Assembly (NCBI RefSeq): GCF_000003605.2
Contig: NW_003112481.1
Span: forward strand, 97,133-131,547
Length of the DNA: 34,415 nucleotides
DNA from: Saccoglossus kowalevskii
Lineage: Eukaryota; Hemichordata; Enteropneusta; Harrimaniidae
Direction: 5' to 3'
In this document: positions 26,501 to 32,300 of the stretch, piece by piece
Layout: each line of letters starts with the position of its first letter
How positions within the stretch are numbered: the first letter of the stretch is position 1
Notes under the pieces: generated by a model
What the model was told of the DNA's origin: nothing
Databases searched by the model: none
The model's input: the letters and a program-made list of their open reading frames with translations, nothing else
Position numbers and translations under genes: made by a program

Positions 26501-29246
26501 TGGGGCGTATTTGGCAGTAATTGTCTGGGCACGGAAAGCAGATAAGCGAGACAAACTCAAGGTACATAGTTCCAATTGTTTAGTAAAAAATCCAACGTTT
26601 TTCCAAACTTTAAATCACTATTGTTGCTGGAATTACTCTGTTTGAAGTGAGTTGGAGGATAAATATTACTCAGGCTTATATTTTACCAAGTCATATTGAA
26701 TAGCGATATGTACTGCAATGGCATATAATGAGGTGTGTGGAATTATTGATGGGATAAGCTTAATTCTTTCTATATAATTATTGTTTTATAGGCAGGTGCC
26801 ACGCCTCTGAAAGACAACGACCCAAGAGACCACTATAACTATGAGATTACTATATTTACAGGAGTAAGGAACAATTCAGGTATGTTCTCCCAATATGTCC
26901 TTAGTTACAATTACGTGTGTACTAACATTTAAAGCCCATTCATTTGTGTATTACTGTGTTATAGATACAACAGCTAAAGTATCTATGATACTCACTGGTG
27001 ATTTGGGAGAAACCGAACCGCGCCTGATTGATGATGAAAAACGAAAAGTTTTTCAACGTGGAGGTGTTGACACTTTCATCATGGCAGTTCCCACGTCTCT
27101 AGGGACCTTGTTCCACGTACGAGTGTGGCATGATAATGCTGGCAAAACGCCAAGTTGGTTTCTCAGTCGCATCTCGATTAAAGACCTACAAACTGACAGG
27201 ATGTATTTCTTCATGCTGGATAGATGGTTAGCCGTGGAGGAAGAAGATGGTCAGGTATTTACAATGCATTTCATTGTTCACGAAGAGTATATCCCACACA
27301 AATAACTCAATGAGTATCAGAGTTTGAAATTTTATTGTGTTTAAATTCAATGATTTGTTTTTTATATTTATGCAGATTGAACGGGTCATACCCGTGGCTG
27401 GTAAGAGTGAACTGACCAGCTTTGGCCACCTGTTCTACAGTAAGACAAGGAGAAATATGAGTGATGGTCATCTGTGGTTTTCAATCTTCATTCGACCAGC
27501 CCGAAGCCGATTCACTAGAGTGCAGCGTGCAACATGCTGTGTTTCCTTACTCTTTTGCACCATGATGGCCAACATATTTTTTTATAATGTCGACATGGGT
27601 GCAGGTGCTGTTGGGAACTCGTACACACTTGGTCCAATTAGCTTCTCATTAGCAGAGCTCACAATCGGCGTCATAAGCAGTCTTATGGTGTTTCCAGTCA
27701 CCCTTATCGTTGTGCAGATATTCCGTAATGTAAAAGAACATCCGAAGGTTAGCTGCTGTTGTTGCAAAAAGAAGAAGAAACATCCAGCAATTGCATATCA
27801 ACAACGATTCGAACGAACAACAACGGACAGAGCAGTCTCCGAATTAAAAAATGAATTGACGCTACTAGACGCTGATGACTTCAGTGGTGGTTTCCTGAAA
27901 GTGAACCTGGAAGAGGGACGCACTCTTTCAGCGTCCAGTGCACGCCCAGTAAGCAGAATTAGTATGGTTTCTAACTCAAGTGTGGCAGTTGACTTTACAT
28001 CCGCAGACAGAGATGGTTACTTAAGAAAGCCAGTTGCAGGATTCAAGAAAACCAGGAAGAAAAAGAAGAAATTTGAACTTCCGTGGTGGTTCATTTATGT
28101 CGGTTGGTTTTTCGCAGGTGCGTCATTAGCAGTTGCATTTATGATGACAATCGAGGTTGCTGGTCAGTTTGGAAAAGAAAAATCTGAAGAATGGTTGAAA
28201 TCAATGGTATTCTCGGTTCTACAGGATGTACTCATAACCCAGCCAATTAAGGTAAGGATAGCACAACATTATGCTACTATTTTAGTTGTCATGTGAATAC
28301 GTGGTTACCTTATTGACAAAACTTATTTGGTAACAATGATATGTATTTCACTTCCAGGTACTGTTTATGGCAATGTTTTATGCGTTGGTAATAAAGACCC
28401 CAGACAAAGAAGATGAAGAGATTTCTCCACATCTAAATACAGATGAAGAATGGACTCACGATAGGATGACTGAAGAAGAACTTCATGATCCTGAGAGAGT
28501 GGCTAAAATGCAAGAAGAAAAAATAGCCAGGTTGTCCAATATAAAACAACCGGATACGGATGAGTTAGAGGAGGCCAGAGTTGTTAGGTAATGATAAAGG
28601 GCGGCAGTCGTCGCGCCACGCATGCGCGAGATATATGGGTCTCATATCAACAAAAATGGCGACTTTGACGGTTGCGTAGATCAACGAGTACGAACTGATA
28701 CGCTGCTATGCTTTAGTTAGGTTACGAAGGAGTCACCGGCGGTAATTAGAGCGCCCAAGTCAAACCTCATACATTTGATTCCATTAGAAGAGCGCATTGG
28801 ATTGTGGAAAAATCAATGTTTATCAACACAAATGTAGAACATGCGCAGCGCGACGAACAACGCCCTTTAATAATGACGTATATATACAACAATGTACAAT
28901 GTGATCCATCCAACAGCCTTCCTCTGAATTATATACGAATATACACTACGTATATATTAATGATTGATGATTGAAACATTAAACAGGAATTTAATCAATA
29001 AGATTACATTAAAATGGATTATGGGATTGCAACTTACTTCTTCATTTTGTATGTGACAGATTTAAAGAGATCAAGATGCACGCTATTATCAAAGAGATCA
29101 TATTTTATATGTCATTTTTGTATTTATTAATGATCATCTGCTATGGAAACCGAGATCCTGCTGGTTATTTGCTTAACAAAAGTTTAGTTGATGGATTCGT
29201 GGGAGCGGGATATAATGGCCTAATGCGTTTTGACATGGTAATTCGA

Positions 29247-29316
<70 letters not shown>

Positions 29317-32300
29317 CATGTGATAAATATTGGTAGTGTTAGTTTCTTTATTTACATTACAAATATTTATGCATATTGGTATTAAGGTCAATAGAAACAC
29401 CGCATCAGCGTCCTTTCATCTCAGACCTAAAACGATCTAGTGTTGCATTGAATGTAGTAATATGTATAAGATATTTTTCCATCCACAACTATGCAGGTAT
29501 CAAATCGCGATTACTTTTGGAACTACACTGAGAACGTGTTTGTACCCACCCTGTTTTCTGGTCCCTGGTATAATGGACAGGAAGACAAATATGGTGCACA
29601 AACCAAAGCCATTGCCGATAGATCAACCAGTCTGATAGGGGTGGTGCGGTTAAGACAATTGCGAGTTGACAAAGGTTTGTAATAAATAATATCATACTAT
29701 TTGTTTTACTAAAATATGATACTCAATATCATAAAATCGTAACATTCGTGACACTAATTTCGATATACATTTAATGAAGTTATTGTTCAGTAGCCCCCAA
29801 GTGTAGTATTGAGATGTGTATTTATGCAGAGTTAAATCACAGACCCGTATTGACCGAAATCAATGATTAAAACTCATAGGCGTGGCAGAGTAAACACGTG
29901 ATTAGTCAATCGCTGCAGCCGTTGGCACGATCACGTGATTATCAAAAATGTGTCTCACGGTTGAAGCATTGCAAATTTGGCACTACTAAATATAATTAGT
30001 AAAAATTCTATTTATAAAATTCCTGTAATATCTGTTTATAATGTCTATATATTTATATGCAATTTGTTGATCCTACATAATACTACAACGGTGTGTGAAC
30101 CAAATGTGCGTACGTGATGTCGTTATGAACATGTTTGTCTGAATTCGAGTTGCTCATAAATGTGTGTGTATATATATATATATATGGTATCGGTTTGTTC
30201 CACAGAGAATTGTACCTTGCACGAGGTCATGGAGGATGTTATCAAGAATTGCAAAAAGAGTTATTCGTCTTCGAATGAGCTTAATGTGGATACCATAGAA
30301 GGGTGGAAGTTATATACAAATGAATCAGGTATTGTTTGCTCACTCTTTTATACACGTATTTGTTTGTTTTGATAAATTGTACTTGCGTTTGATTGCGTTG
30401 AAATTTCAAATTTTGTTAAGCTGTATCTTAATTCAAACAATGATTTAAATACAATAAAGTGAAAGAATTAATAATTGTGTTAATTTGTTCGTTTGTTTGT
30501 TTGTTAAAAAAATGCGTGTTACTCAGTTACTTGTGTGGATTTGATCACGTGGCTTAATCTATACTGTGTCAATGTCATTTGCAATAAATTGTAATGACCG
30601 TCGTGAGCGATATGTTTACTGGGAAAGATTTGTGTCAAATAAAATAAAATAAAATATCCACTATAGTAGCTAACTTGTACATAAATGGGACAATAATTTA
30701 CCACGGTAACTTGCCATGCTGATAAATGTCTGTTTTCATTCTGGTATATTCACACAATGAATGGTCATCTGAAACAATATTACATCATATGAATTCAAAA
30801 AAAAAAATGATTCCCACTCTTTTCATCTATTTACCATATATGCAGATGAACCAGACTACACAGACAGTTATAATAGCGTTTGGAAATACAGAAGTTGGCA
30901 CGAAATTGATTCTTATCCGTATTACGCCAAGCATAATCTCTATAATGGCGGTGGTTACGTAGCAACTTTGGGGAATGACTATGATGACGCAATGGACATG
31001 GTATCCTATTTAAAGTCATCTAATTGGATAGATCAATATAGCAGAGCTGTGTTCTTTGAATTTGTTGTTTTCAATCCGCCAAGTAATATGTTTTCGGTTT
31101 CCTATTTGATCGTAGAGTTTCTTCCTACTGGTGGTAAGTATAAGATTTTCAATAAACTACAGGCTCTCTAAACATGGAGCGCCTCTGTCACGTGACATCA
31201 AATGTTGTAATTGGTTAAAGTGGTGTTGTTAAAATCGACAACTGTGATTTATTCGTCATCTACAGTATAGCAAAATCTCCATTTACTAAAGACTACTAAT
31301 TAAAACGGACTTCGTGTTATTTACGTCATGGAACGCGTCGAAACTAAAGGGCGCAATTTATAGGAAAGGTGTATTGTATTTGCATTTCATAAACTAAATA
31401 AGAAGTAGCTGTCAAATAATCGTCCGTGTTTGTACTCTCATTAACTAGGTGCGTTCCCCTATGTCAAGTTTCACACGCTACCATTAGATCGTTATTATGG
31501 TACATGGATGTATTTTGTACTGGCGGCGGAAGTGACGTTTGTCCTCGTCATTCTATATTTTCTCTACCGGGAAGGAAAAGGTTTACATAAGCAAAAGAAG
31601 AAATACTTCAAAAGTTTCTGGAACTGGATGGAAGTGGTGACTCTGTCGTTGGCCATCACTGCAATAGTTATGTACTTTTATCGCTTGAGTATTTCGTGGA
31701 GAGTCATTGCTAAATACAAACAGAACAAGAAAGGCTTCACAAATTTCCAGTATTTAGCATACTGGGATGAGGTAACCATTATATTTTTTTTTATTTTACA
31801 TCATGTTAAATAAGGGTACTCCTCACTACCACTACGGCTAAATAGGCGTTAAGGCCGGTCGTGTTTGATTGATTGAAATTATTGATCTATTTATTTGTTT
31901 ATTTATTTATTTGTTTATTTATTTATTTCAGTTGTTTGGATATATGATGAGCCTTGTGCTTTTCATATCAACTCTCAAGTTTCTTAAGCTGCTCCGATTT
32001 AATCGTAGAATGTTACTTCTAAACCAGACCATCAAAGCATTTTGGTATGATGTGTTGATGTTCCTCGTCATCTTTGGAATAATATTCTTCGCATTTGCAC
32101 ATTTCGCTTTTCTCATATTTGGTATCACATTGAGAGATTTCAGCACAGTCGTGCTGACAATAGAATCACTCTTCTCAACTCTCCTTGGTAAGTTGTTTTT
32201 AGACTTACTTATATGGTTGTCATTTTATTATTTTTATAATTATTGTTTGAACGAAATTGATTTCAAAAGTTTATCTTGGTAAAACGTTGTGTATTTTATT

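Noticed and set aside
29076-29336. Read-through of exon 35 into a poly-tyrosine tail (and poly-Asn on the other strand)
   Set aside because: It is the ATT microsatellite beyond a good donor; the next exon joins in phase and continues the TOP domain.
31175-31370. Possible additional MITE in intron 38 (CpG-rich, AAAGGGCGCAA near the right end)
   Set aside because: The left end does not match convincingly and no target duplication is visible.
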